From Dunaliella salina (taxonomy: Eukaryota; Chlorophyta; Chlorophyceae; Chlamydomonadales; Dunaliellaceae), in contig MU069829.1 of assembly GCA_002284615.2 (NCBI GenBank), positions 238,578 to 285,769 of the forward strand: a stretch of 47,192 nt of DNA. The letters are read 5' to 3'. Positions 1 through 21,441 of the stretch are shown here, piece by piece. Position numbers and translations under genes: made by a program. Each line of letters starts with the position of its first letter. Within the stretch, counting starts at the first letter, position 1. Below the pieces are notes generated by a model. That model was not told where the DNA came from. It saw only the letters and a list, made by a program, of their open reading frames with translations, and searched no databases.

Positions 1-79
<79 letters not shown>
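1..79. repeat. (GT)n microsatellite at left window end
   Basis: Pure GT for about 79 bp; the window begins inside it. Confidence 0.98.
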
Positions 80-81
<2 letters not shown>

Positions 82-489
82 CGTACATCTCACCTCAAAC
101 ATCTCATCTCATAGGGAATACAAATGCAAGACCATAAGCAACAGCATTAACTTTCACTGAGCAGGATTTCATGGTGCAATGCATGCTGCAAATATTATAG
201 GAATGCCAAGCAATTGGGGATGAAAAAACACTGAATGAGCCAATACATCACAATACAGGGATACATTTACTGTCTGACAAATTGAGCAATTCTGCCGGAA
301 AATCCTGCTGGGATGGATACGAAAATTGGCATGTGTTTTTGCATGCTCCCAGCATCTTTGCACCCATATCTGGGCTTGTCAAGTGGTGTTGTTTAGTAAA
401 AATGTAGCCTGTTCTGTCTCAAGTGCTAGAGCTTGACCAGCCCAGATTTGGGCACATATTGCCGGTCTGGACTTAGGCACATAAAAGAG

Positions 490-575
490 CTAAGGCTAAA
501 TGGGGTGGATTTCGTGACTTGGATTCCTTGTAAAGGATATCAAAGCAAAAGAAGCGGAGTGCAAAGGCTACTGTG
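490..575 (+). repeat. Dispersed repeat family B, short copy
   Basis: The segment around the phrase tggattccttgtaaagga resembles the core of family B at 28975-29060 (tggagtccttgtaataaa). It appears to be a decayed partial copy. Confidence 0.5.
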
Positions 576-859
576 CAGAGACTAAATTGTGGCACTTCAA
601 TAACGTTTTTTGCTCTGCGCAATGACTGCGTGCACATAAGGTTGGTTATTCTTTTGACAGCGAGAGGGTTGTAAACATTGTCATTGCCCCTGCGAGGTCG
701 GTGCGTAGTTGTTTAAAGCAATCGTCTTTGCGCTGCGCTGTTGATGCGTGATTGCAAAACTAACTACTTTATTGGTAGTGCACGATGAGTGTATTTCTGC
801 ATGGTAAACTATTGGTTAGGTACAATGTTACAGCCTTCTCTCTTTTCAGGCAACACAAC

Positions 860-1890
860 GTTTGCCTAATCGGGGTGATATCATGCTGATCTGAATCAAG
901 GGGACTGCTTGTTTGGATCACCTAGATGCGTCTGGTTTGGTATGTTGGTGGCATCTAGATGTGGCTCAGGACAAGCTCTGTGCGTTTCATTTGGGCATGC
1001 CATTTCACATTTTGAGTATGCAGATATTCCCCTTTTCATATTTTCACAGTTATAGAATTTAAGTTGCCGGATGCCTGCATGTATTGATCACTGCTTGTAA
1101 GGTAAGGTAAGGTAAGGGTGCATTGCTGTGTATGCCGCAAGCAGGCATCTGAGCGGAATCGAACCCCTGGCCTCCGGGTTCTAGACAGTAGGATCAGGGC
1201 CGGTCCTGGCGACTCAACAACGCCAGTGCTCCGGCACTGCTAGGAAGTGCCACTTGTGAAATGGCCCTGCAACAAGAGGCTCAAAGTGCAGCAGCACACG
1301 TCTGGGTCCTTGCTGGTTATGTTGCAAGTGATTTGGGTTGTAGGGCCCCTCATGCTTGTCAGAATCGGGCCCCATGAGGAGGTATTTCAGAAACAGGAAG
1401 GTTCTGCAAAATCTCTGATGCTAGTCTACGATGTCTTTGCTCGTGGACACACATCCGAGGAAGTCAGTCTTCTTTTGAGGGCAAATAAAACAAGCTGCGG
1501 CGACTGGATCATTCAGGCTGCATGTCAGGCAGCAGCAGCTTTGGAAAATGAAACCTTTCCGTGATTTGAATTGCCACAACTTTTTCTCACTTCTGTAAAA
1601 GCAAAGCCTGCATCCTCGTATTTGAGGCTTTTGCCAGAAACTCAGGACATTTTTTTATTGTAACTCCAACTTCATCTCCTCACCCTGCCAAATGCGCCCA
1701 AATTCCTATTGCATGCTTGAAGAAAGCCGTTCCTTATCATCAACACCCCTCTTGAATTACTTCGGAGCAAACCCCCAAAAACAGCCTCCTGCCAGCATGC
1801 AGCAGATGGCCACCTGGGCGCTTTAGGGGCAGAATATCACACAGGTATGGCGCCTCACTCAAAGAATATCCTGCACAAGGGTTACTCGAA
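860..1890 (+). repeat. Dispersed repeat family A, copy 1
   Basis: Blocks near 880-1010, 1250-1380, 1590-1640 and 1690-1870 match 9340-9500, 9560-9700, 9920-9980 and 10060-10420 in the same order. Shared words include catgttgg...gatgtggctcagg and gcaagtgattt. A SINE interrupts this copy at 1096-1234. No coding domain was recognised. Confidence 0.65.
1096..1234 (-). mobile_element. tRNA-derived SINE, copy 1
   Basis: On the minus strand it contains a B-box-like GGTTCGATTCCGC and ends in repeated CCTTA units (GGTAA on the plus strand). It matches the plus-strand element at 17921-18058. A 7-bp CACTGCT flanks it (1089-1095 and 1235-1241), a likely target-site duplication. Confidence 0.8.
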
Positions 1891-1922
1891 GATCTTTTGA
1901 TATCCTTTCCTTTTTCCAAATG

Positions 1923-2260
1923 TGCCGGATGTTAGCAGAGTACATGAGAGCTCACAAAATGTGTTTCAGGGAGTGAAGAAGGGTCTCAGGGTGGAACTGT
2001 GGGACGTTTTTGGGTGGTGAGAGGCCAGGAGATTGATCTAAGATATCCCAAAATCCTTGAATTTGGGGTGAACGTAATTTTAGTTTGGTAAAGATGGTTG
2101 GTACGGTTACATTTGACATAGAAGCACAATATGGGAATGTCATGTAAGCGTGGACTTTTAATGCCAAACCAGTAACCATCAACAAATGTAATGATGGTCT
2201 CAGCAATGGTGAATTTGGCTTGAGCATTGGTGTGTTCCACAAAAACGAAATCCTATTTGC
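1923..2260 (+). repeat. Dispersed repeat family B, partial copy
   Basis: The sequence from tgccggatgttagcag through the 'cagggtggaactgtggg' segment matches 29159-29320, with the same block order (ggccaggagattgatct). Confidence 0.6.
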
Positions 2261-2299
2261 TCCTACCGTGAATATGATTGTTTTTGTATAAATCTGTGT

Positions 2300-2397
2300 T
2301 TGTGGGTGTGTGAGTGTGTGGGTGTGGGTGGGTGTGGGTGGGTGGGTAGGTGGGTGTGTGGGTGTGGGTGGGTGTGGGTGTGGGCGGGTGGGTAGGT
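2300..2397. repeat. GTGGGT-rich simple repeat
   Basis: Degenerate (GTGGGTGT)n for about 95 bp, immediately beside the LINE 3' end. Confidence 0.9.
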
Positions 2398-2479
2398 GTG
2401 ACTTCAAGTCCTCCCACCAGAGAGTCTTGAGCTTGCTGGACCAATTTGAGCCTTCTTTGGACATGTATGTCCGCTTAAA

Positions 2480-5060
2480 AGAAAGGTCTACGCAGGCCAG
2501 AGGCCGCAAGCATCAAGGGAAGGTCCCCTAACTAACAAGCTAGCAAGCCGGCAAGCTAGCAGTGGCCTCACCAGTAGGCCCTCAGGACCTAAACTAAACA
2601 CAGCTAGGAGAGAGGCAGAAACAGAGCTAATAAGGATCTGGGGGGTTGTCCGCCATGCTCCTGGACGCCCGGACTCTCCTTCTCCTGCTGTCCTGCGCCG
2701 CGAGCCCNNCCCCCCCCCCCCCCCTCCAAAAGCCCCCTGAAAAGTTAGAGCATGTGTAGTGTTAATGATGGATGTCAGTTGTTTGGATGGCATGGCAACT
2801 GCTGAGCTGTTTTGCAACTGATTCAGCTCTATGCTTGGTAAGGCCTAGATTCATGAGGGGTTTGATTGTGTAGTCATTGGAAATAGTGCCAGCCACACCT
2901 ATTAAGATGATATGTAGAGTCACTTTGTTGTTCCTGTTTGGATTTCTTGAGCTTCGGGATTTAAGTCTGATTACAGTGCGAGAATGTTGAGCTGCCGCTC
3001 GTTCCAACGTAATGAAGGGGTCTGTGTCAGGACAGAATTTTGGTTCGTCAAGGTGGATGTCCCTGTCACGATCAGGGATCTTGGAGGGATCCAGATGGAC
3101 AGGTTGGCCTGGAATAGGGCGCACAAAGATAGCGTCTGAGCAGCTTTGGTGGCAGGCTGAGGAGCCATTACCACCAGGGAAAACCCAATCAGGAATGCTC
3201 CGTGTTAGGTTTTCAGGGACTTGTATGCCTTGTTCCTGGAGTCTCTCATTACTGCTGTCATACATACCAATGAGGGATGAGCCATACCGGCCTTTCTAGA
3301 GGGCACTAACACAGAGACTAAGGCCTACATGGTGCTTGTGGGTGTGCATTCCACTCATTGTTGAGTTGGTACACCTGAGGAGTATGTGATGAATGTTATC
3401 TTCATCATCACAGAGCGGGCATCTTCCAGGATTGGAAGAAAAGTCGAAGGCATGTTTTTGTGTGTACAGTGTATGTTTTCGGTACCTTTTTGTATTCATC
3501 TGCTGTTTAGTCTCAGGATTTCTCCAAAGGGAGTTGCTGAACTCCTTGTAGGCAAGTTGACAATTTGGACTGTGAGCTTGGATGTTGACTGTGGTGGTTG
3601 GGGAAGCAGATGGCGGGGCAGAGTTGAACTTTTGCCATCTGTTGTAGTGGTAGCCAAAAGTATCAGCAGAGCCAAGCTTGTGCATTTTGTGCATGTACAC
3701 TTTTTACTTAAGTTTGTCATTGAGGTAGGTGAGATATTGGATTGGGAGCGGTGCATGCCATCATTTTGTGCGTGAGAGGTCTTCAATGAGGAGCCAGTAG
3801 AAATTGTGGAATGGGTCCCAGGTTTCTGGAAGTACAATCATGATGTCTGTGGTGTCTGTGAGGGCTGCTGTGCGAGCGTAGGCGTCAGCTCCGAGGAGGA
3901 GTCCTCCGTTGCCCATCATGCCAGTGCGGGCTTTGACTTTGTAGAAATGAGTAGGGTATAGGGAACGCTGTAATATGGTTGATATAGCATGAATGATCTC
4001 TGCATGCAGGTGGTTCCTCATCCGCATCGGATTCAGGGTTTGTTTTGAAATCTAAGAGAGGCAGGATGCACTGTTGGAGGTGTTGTCATTTGCTCTTGCT
4101 GGAGTGCCAGAGAATACCTGCAAGGTCTGCCCTGGTGATGGCGTTAGGAGGCCCAAGACCATTGGACCTTTGTGTGCAGCTGTAGATGTTGACAGGATGG
4201 GGAAATTTGCCTTCCTGGTTTGCCCGAACCAGAGAGCGGTGGTGAGTCATCATTTTGGTATATAATGACATTGCCATCTGTGTACATGATTTCTCTCCAG
4301 TCCTTAATTTGAGGTGTGATTATTTTCTTGTACTTGGCAGGGAGAAAGGCTGCCTTGCTTGAGGACACTTGTGTGAGCAAGTGCGGATGTCAGGGGGAAA
4401 GTGATTGGAATTTCTTTTCTAAGTGTTTGATGCTAGGTGCTGGTGAGTGCGCAGTGGCGCGGCAGAGTTTGGAAGATGCAAGGGTAGCCAGTGAGCCAGA
4501 ACATCTTGTTGGAGGAGTTGAAACCAATCTTTGTTAGCGCTATATAGCGCTTCTCTGGCATTAGAATTCCAGACAATAATTAGTTGGATGGGATAAGAAG
4601 GTAGGGTATGGCTAGGAAGGGTACCAAACCATTGTTGGGGTGTTTGGAATTGGACGTTTCCAGCAGGAAACTTGTCAAGCACTCTTGCAAGATCTGGGTA
4701 ATTGCTAAGCCAACTCACATATGCATTGTAGCTGAAGCCTCTACAGTGGGGCAGGAGTATGAAGGTGGCGACATGTTCTGTGGTGTGGAGGGAGGAGTGC
4801 ACTGCATAGCGCAAGGGCTTTAACATGAGTGGTAACTTCTGGCATTTGTGCCGGCATGGCAACCTCATCAAATGTTTTAGATTGGAGGGTTTCCTTCAAG
4901 AGGTCAACATTTCTTATGAGGATTGCACATTGCCATGTTGGCATGATATCTGTCTGGGGGTTGGCAGGTTGGGAGTCAAAGGTTACATGCTTGCGAATGG
5001 CGCAGCTGGCAATTTTGCATTGTCCCAGGTGCTTTATCTTATAACAACATACTATTCTGA
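2480..5060 (-). mobile_element. Decayed LINE with RNase H domain
   Basis: On the minus strand, frames broken by frameshifts and stops give MYTDGN (the RNase H TDG motif, near 4300), NAITRADLAGIL (near 4110), FYKVKARTGMMGN (near 3930; family form KVKxHxGxxGN), and CPLCDDEDNIHHILLRC (near 3390; a terminal CCHC zinc motif of non-LTR elements). A further conserved-looking tail around 2780-3270 includes FITLERAAAQHS. No polymerase YxDD motif or endonuclease domain was found, so the element is 5'-truncated. Its 3' end is a conserved tail at 2480-2700 shared with other copies. It lies in the intron or flank upstream of psuG exon a and cannot be active. Confidence 0.8.
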
Positions 5061-5281
5061 AAAGGGGTTATCAGGGATTAAAATTTTCTTGTGTCTTGCC
5101 TGAATGTGGCATGCTGGTCTCTGAGCCACCTCACTTCATTGACAGCTTTTAGTGCCCATTCCCCACTTGCAAAGTACTCCATCCTTCTTCCTTATGCTCT
5201 ACTTTATAGAACAAGTGTCTCTTTGCAAAGTGCTCCATCCTCTTACTTATACTTCAAGTTGTGGTCCACTCTCTTTTATAG

Positions 5282-15885
<10,604 letters not shown>

Positions 15886-16490
15886 GCAAGGCAGCAACTC
15901 TCATCACCATGATCAGGCACGGGCAACTGCTAGGAAATCTCCTGATCTCCTTTGACTTTTTTCTTTTGTTTCTCTTGGTGAAGGGGGTACATGGTGCTTT
16001 GGCCCTAGGTATCCTTTTTCCTTCATTGATGTGGGGAGTGTTTTCACTGCCTGCGGAGTTCATCTATTCTTTATTTCCTTCCTTTCTAGCAAGGCAGCGG
16101 GACTGGTGACCCAGATAAAACACATGTTGGGCAGTGTACATCCATTTTTCGGTGCTTGTGGTGGCTGAAGAGCCTTGCCATGCTGCATGAAAACATTCTT
16201 GTGCCCTTGTCTTCTCCAGGAATCACTCTGCGATGAGGAGGGTTCAACTGTATGTATAAAAGATACGTAGAATGTGTCCATATGGCACTGGCCTGAAATG
16301 TAACCCTCAGCTTTACAGGTCGCAGAAACTACAGGCCTGAAGACAAATCAACAAGCTGCTTGTTTCGCAGGATAAGAGGAGTCCACAGAAAATAGGAAAG
16401 TGTGTTATTGTTATGGGTTATGGAGGAGGATACGAGGAAGGACTATACTTGAATGTAAGACGAGGAGGAACTTCCCTTCGAAGCTGTCTG
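15886..16490. other. psuG 3' flank, no gene seen
   Basis: This is the 3' untranslated region and downstream DNA of psuG. No coding exon or repeat was recognised. A TGTAA word, the usual green-algal poly(A) signal, occurs at about 16298, but its use cannot be shown from sequence. Confidence 0.45.
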
Positions 16491-16499
16491 GGAAGAGAG

Positions 16500-16690
16500 G
16501 TTGAAGAAAAGAAAAAGAAAAGTCTACACAAGCCGGAGGCCGCGTGCATTAAACGAAGGTACCCTAACTGACAAGCAAGCTAGCTAGCAAGCCAGCAGAG
16601 GGGCCCCACCAGAAGGCACTCTAAGCCTGCAATTGGTGCTATTTGCTTAGGAGAGAGCCAGAGACAGAGCTACAGAGGATCTGGGATTAG
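16500..16690 (-). mobile_element. LINE 3' tail fragment
   Basis: An A-rich run followed by a sequence like cggaggccgcgtgcattaaa, the ctagctagcaagccagcag segment, and gagagccagagacagagc matches 2480-2650 of the LINE. Minus-strand orientation. Confidence 0.78.
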
Positions 16691-16904
16691 AGAGGTTTAT
16701 AGGAGGAGAGGAGGACAAGGAAATAAGGAGACGCTGTGTGGTATTTCCTCCTTAGAGAGCAAACTGGACGATGTGTACACTTAAAAATTTGTTCAACTGC
16801 TCGGTATCCATTCTGAGTGTATCACAGCACATCGTATGATGCACAGGTTGACAGGAAACCATCCTTCCAAGCTGCTTGTCCTATTTTGGTTCGAGCTTAG
16901 ATAA

Positions 16905-17030
16905 CAGTGGCAGAAAAGAAAAAGAAAAGTCAACGCAAGCCAAAGGCCGCGGGCATTAAGGGAAGAACCCCTAACCAAAGCTAGAGGCTTCACCAGGGGG
17001 CCCTCTACCTAAACTAGACAGTGGCGTTAA
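16905..17030 (-). mobile_element. LINE 3' tail fragment
   Basis: Contains caaaggccgcgggcattaag and an accagggggccctctacctaa segment, matching the same LINE tail. Minus orientation. Confidence 0.72.
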
Positions 17031-17908
17031 CTGTCAGCCTGGTCAATGGGCTGCTTGGCGGCACGACCTTTCTGGCCACAAGGAAAAAAATATGACTCGG
17101 GAGATCCATGTTCACAGGTTACAGGGAAAAGGAGGCCTCCTGTCAACGACTGAGTGCTAGCCTTTTCATAACAAGAACGTAAAGAAACTTTCTCTGGGCA
17201 TGCATGTGCCTGTCCAGGCTGCTGTGCTATTATGAACTAGCTCCATCCTGTGCCTTGCACCGGTTGGTTCAAGGTTATAGTTTTGCAGCCACATGCTCCT
17301 GCCAGCGCAGGCTTTATGGTTCCAGAGTGTTTTGAGTGTAAGCCAAATTGTATTTCATGGCGCTCCGACATGGCCCATCTTTTGGATGGAATTTGTATAT
17401 GGATCTGTATGCAATTTGAGCATTTTAGGCGAGCAAAGCCGCACATATCATGCACATGCAAAACGCATCACAAAACGGGAACAAGCACATCATGCATAAG
17501 GCAGCTTTATTGCTTTAAACTTCTTGGTAGATACTTGTTTACTTATTAACCTGCGATAGCTGGTTGAGAATGTTTTACCATCGACCGATCAGCCAGAGAT
17601 TCGAGCTGGAGATTAAGCAATGTAAACTCAATGCAATGTGAACCCAACATAAAGAAAGGAAGGTATGGTGAGATAGAGAGAGGAGAGGTTAGGGAACAGG
17701 GGTGCATTCTTATGCCAAAGAGCACAGATCTGGAGTTGAAGGCATCTGAAAAAAACATGTTTTTCGCCCTGCACATCGTCTTGGACAAAACAAACAGGAG
17801 AAGGATTACAAGAGATATAAAACAAACATAAGAAGGGTGTACAAGGGGACGACTGTCAGCTAGACTGTACGAGCCTCGAGTTAGAAAAAGCATTGATCTG
17901 AGGACCAG
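17031..17908. other. Intergenic stretch, nothing recognised
   Basis: Lies between the two convergent genes. Short open frames on both strands show no family resemblance. Confidence 0.5.
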
Positions 17909-17920
17909 TTATTACTTGAA

Positions 17921-18058
17921 CCGTACGGAGCACCGGCGTCATTAAATTGCCAGGACCGGCCCTGATCCTACCGGTTAGAACTTGGAGGTTGGAAGTTCGA
18001 TTCCGCTCAGATGCCCGCTTGCGGCATACATGGCGTTGTACCCTTACCTGACCTTACC
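17921..18058 (+). mobile_element. tRNA-derived SINE, copy 2, intact with target duplication
   Basis: This 138-bp element has a B-box-like AAGTTCGATTCCGC and an end of CCTTACCTGACCTTACC. It is flanked by the perfect 12-bp duplication TTATTACTTGAA (17909-17920 and 18059-18070). Homologous to copy 1 at 1096-1234. Confidence 0.92.
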
Positions 18059-18309
18059 TTATTACTTGAAAGCCTTATGCAGACAGGAGAAACAGTGTCC
18101 TCCATGAAGCTTACTTAGCAGTGGTGCGGATTTTAGAGGATACCGGAAATGGAGTCCAAGGCTTAATTGAAATCCAATAGACTTAGAGTTCAGGTGTGAA
18201 GAGCCATGTGATTTGCATGTTCATGCAGCATGCTTACGATGCACCAATATGAAAACTAGGTATTCAGCTGTGCTGCACTTCGGGAAGCCTAAATTGGGAG
18301 TCGAGATTT

Positions 18310-18650
18310 GGGTTGTTTTGCTGGCACCACAGGTTTAGAGAAAGAAGCCACACCCATGAAGATGAGTCACTTTGTTTCTAACAATTTGATTTGGGGAACT
18401 GAGAGTTCTGCGTCTGGTCATAGTGTGAGAATGTTGAGTTGCTGTACTTTCCAAAGCAATGAATGGGTTGGTGTTGGGACAAGATCTTAATTCAACAAGG
18501 CGGATGTCCATGTCATAAGGAGGGATCTCAGGGCGCTAGAATTCAAGCGCACAAAGATAGCATCAGGGTGACCGGTGCGGGGCTCAGGAGTCTCTCACCA
18601 CCATATGCATCCGTATCAATAAGGGATGAGCCAAACCTGCCTTTACAAAG
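18310..18650 (-). mobile_element. LINE 3' region fragment
   Basis: Matches 2890-3300 of the LINE in order: gagtcactttgtt, gtgagaatgttgag, aaggcggatgtcc, gcgcacaaagatagc, aagggatgagcca. Parts are deleted relative to the longer copy. Confidence 0.82.
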
Positions 18651-19529
18651 AAAGAAAGTCGCTAGGCACAGCCAGCGTGCTTAAGGAAACACACAACAGT
18701 CAACACTGAAACTGAAAGTGGGTCCCACCAGTTTAGACCACGAGAAAGAGAAGCACAGAAGTCTTCCACTCCAGCAACATGGTCTCCACCCAGGACAACC
18801 CTGAACTTGCTGTCAAGGGGCCTGTCAAGCAAATTCAAGACACATCCCTACTAATGGTATCAGAGAGCTATCCAACATCTCAAATGGGTCCCCGTCTTGC
18901 TTAGGGGCCAGCCGCAGCCAGGAGGTGAGCATGCATTTGCAGACCCAAGCCTCTATTGGGCCTTGATCTTGGGAATCACTCCTCCTCTGAGCACCATCTC
19001 CACTGTGCCAACTTCCGGCACCACTCCTATGCCAGCTTTTCTCCAGATGGCTAGTTTGGGCGGGACGCCACTCCCCAGGTCAAAGCCCGCTGCCCTGACC
19101 GGCTGATTTCAAGCCATGACTGATAGTTTCTTCTCTTTTGGAACCTGTAACTTTCACCTGCTCACATCATCTATCTGCTCCCAATGGACAAAACATCCAC
19201 TTTGTGCGCAGTCTTCATGGTCTGCTTTATTGCACTTTGCAGATGCTAAACAGCATGATGTGTCATACACGGGCATCATGCACAGCATGGCTCAGGATGC
19301 AAGCAAGCAATTACATCACGGCTAGATAAATTTGAAGGGATTGCCAAATGATCAAAATAAATTGATGTGTGACAAAAATTTGCATGCTCAGATTTCAACC
19401 CTGAGCAGCAGCAGTGTTTGCACACCTTTCCTCACAAAATAGATGTCCTCCTGGCCCAAGGAACGGATCTTGATAAAAAAAAAACACATGCATGCTTGCG
19501 TCCAAACTGAAAATCTTTCTTTTAATGCA

Positions 19530-19640
19530 GCGTGCATTGCACTCTATCATGCTCCATTTCATTCAGTGCGCATCGCTCTAGCATGCTCCATTTCATTCAG
19601 TGGCGCATCGCTCTAGATCGCTCCAATTGCAGCATGCTCT
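19530..19640 (+). repeat. ~36-bp tandem repeat, 3 copies
   Basis: The unit contains atgctccatttcattcagtg followed by gcgcatcgctcta, degenerate. Confidence 0.85.
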
Positions 19641-19984
19641 ATGTGTAGGAATCTATACGCAGGATTACAAGGGGTCCAAACGTGCGTCGTTACAAGCACT
19701 ATCACAAGCCTCTGCTACGTCTTGTTTTGCTCTTCTCTTCAATCCTAAGAATTCATTTACAAAAGCATACTGCTCATGCACACACTCAGAGTAAGTGGTA
19801 ACGAGCCAAGGAGCAAACCAACCCAGTCATATCAAACAGCCTGACCCCACCTTTTACTTGGGCATGCTAAGAAATTCTTGGGCCGTCCGTTTTATGTACA
19901 TCAAGGTATGAACATGAGCGCTGCACTGCCAGCCAGCTGTGCTCCACCTGGTGTGTTTGAGCGAAGCCTACCATTCCGTGCCGC

Positions 19985-20355
19985 CACAAGCCTTCTCATC
20001 CACGCCCCGGCCCTACTCATTCATCCCCTGGCCCTTTTCATTCACGCTCTGGAGCCCTACTCATTCATGCCCTGAGAGAAGGAAAAAGAAAAGGAAAAAG
20101 ATAAGGAAAAGCTGCGCAAGCGGGACTAGCCCACAAGCATCACGGAAGGAACATCCTTGGCACCCGGAGAGGCCCGCTGTATTGAAACCCCACAGAATTG
20201 AACCCACGACCTCCACGCCCCTTTCGAGGATGTGATTCAAATGGAGCTCTGAGGCCCTACTCATTCACGCTCTAAGGACTTGCTCATTCATACCCTCAGG
20301 CCCTATACTCATTCAAGCCCTGAGGCCCATCTCATTCACGCCCTGAGGCCGGTGA
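19985..20355 (+). repeat. ~20-bp array echoing the DGK stop region
   Basis: The unit ctcattcacgccctgaggcc recurs at least eight times with variation. The copy at 20331-20350 contains, on the minus strand, the last codons and TGA of the probable DGK terminal exon. A SINE-like insertion splits the array at about 20075-20245. Confidence 0.85.
20075..20245 (-). mobile_element. tRNA-like SINE with LINE-type 3' tail
   Basis: The minus strand has gtgggttcaattctgtgg, a B-box-like arm. It then ends in ccttccgtgatgcttgtggg and a run of Ts, which parallels the LINE tail ccttcccttgatgcttgcgg with its T-rich end. It sits inside the stop-region array. Confidence 0.65.
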
Positions 20356-21441
20356 GTGAGGGTCCGGGGACTGGAGCACACTGCCCTGATGTAGCTCTGG
20401 CCGGCCACCACCTTGCTGCTTCATCCCCACAAGCTCTGTATGCTTCTCTCGTTCAGCGGCTCTACCGATTGCAGGCAACGAGCCTGGCAGGGTACCACAT
20501 GCCACTGCCTCTTCCTTCTCCCCTGTTGTGCTCGTTGCCGGACCGGCATGCCTTCGCTGCAATTCTCCAGTTGCGTTCCCACCTGCCGTCACAGCTGCGC
20601 CAGCACTGTCAGCTGTGTCGTCAGCACTTGCTGTTAGGTCGGCTGTGTTGTCAGCACTCGCTGTCAGGCCAGCATGCCCTGCCTGGTGCAACACTGCAGC
20701 TGCGTCCCCATTGAGGTGGCCAGAGAATTGACCAGAGTGGCCTGGGGATTGATTGAGGTGGCCGAAAGGTTGACTGAGGTGGCCTGAGAGTTGCTGTGCA
20801 GCACTTCCAGCTCTGCTCATGTCCCCCAGCCGGCTGGGCTCGACCTTGCTATCCCTGCCAGGCCTAAGCACTGAGGCTTGTGGGGAGTGTGCCTTCGGAG
20901 TTGGTATGCCGGTGTGGCTGGTGGAGCGGCTCACATTGACGGGTGTGACATTATCGGGTGTCATGTTCTGGGTCAAGTCAATCTGGAAGCAGTGCAGTGG
21001 GGCAGCAGCCACAGCATTTTGAGACATTCGTGTTTCATGTGTTGGGCTCATGTTGTTGGGTGCGAGGTGGGATGTCATAGTCTGGGTCAGTTCAAATTGA
21101 ACTGATTGAGGCAGTGCTGTCAGGCAGCCACAACTTGAGATAGTTGTGAGGCGAAGCGGTATATTGGTCACCCTGTAATGGTCATGCTTCGTGCATGACA
21201 GGGGAAGCCATGAGGGCACATGCTGTGCGCGTGCATCAAGGAATGCCATGAGGACACGTGCTTTGCTTGTGTACATGGGTTTTGCACGTGCATCGAGGAA
21301 AGTGTGTTGGAGGACACATGCCTGTGCTTCCCCTCTTTGTGGAGCCTGGAGCTGCCTGCATGCATGGATGCTGCGGAGGAACAAACAAACAATGTGAGCC
21401 ATGTGTGAGCGGCCATGGGCCATAGCAGGCAGGGTGGCACA
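20332..21441 (-). CDS. Probable DGK terminal exon, Ser/His/Gln-rich tail
   Basis: An open frame of 369 codons plus TGA starts in phase 0 right after the acceptor-like taatctacccttccag. It follows the preceding DGK donor across a 227-bp intron. The sequence is low-complexity (Ser, His, Ala, Gly, Gln), with a repeated GHLxQ/GH pattern near its middle and an [17 protein letters not shown] end, and no recognised domain. Its unusual length among tiny exons, its phase fit and its position favour a disordered C-terminal tail. An alternative is a chance open frame within GC-rich DNA; another acceptor (ttcctccgcag, near 21391) would change frame. Confidence 0.5.
   Translation of the reverse strand, partial: CATLPAMAHGRSHMAHIVCLFLRSIHACRQLQAPQRGEAQACVLQHTFLDARAKPMYTSKARVLMAFLDARAQHVPSWLPLSCTKHDHYRVTNIPLRLTTISSCGCLTALPQSVQFELTQTMTSHLAPNNMSPTHETRMSQNAVAAAPLHCFQIDLTQNMTPDNVTPVNVSRSTSHTGIPTPKAHSPQASVLRPGRDSKVEPSRLGDMSRAGSAAQQLSGHLSQPFGHLNQSPGHSGQFSGHLNGDAAAVLHQAGHAGLTASADNTADLTASADDTADSAGAAVTAGGNATGELQRRHAGPATSTTGEKEEAVACGTLPGSLPAIGRAAEREKHTELVGMKQQGGGRPELHQGSVLQSPDPHSPASGRE

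Noticed and set aside
1247..1564. Plus-strand open frame of 105 codons
   Set aside because: It lies inside dispersed repeat family A; the homologous stretch at 9560-9980 is not open in the same way, and no family resemblance is seen.
2708..2709. N bases next to a C-run, and others at 39163-39221 in G-runs
   Set aside because: These are sequencing ambiguity at homopolymers, not biology.
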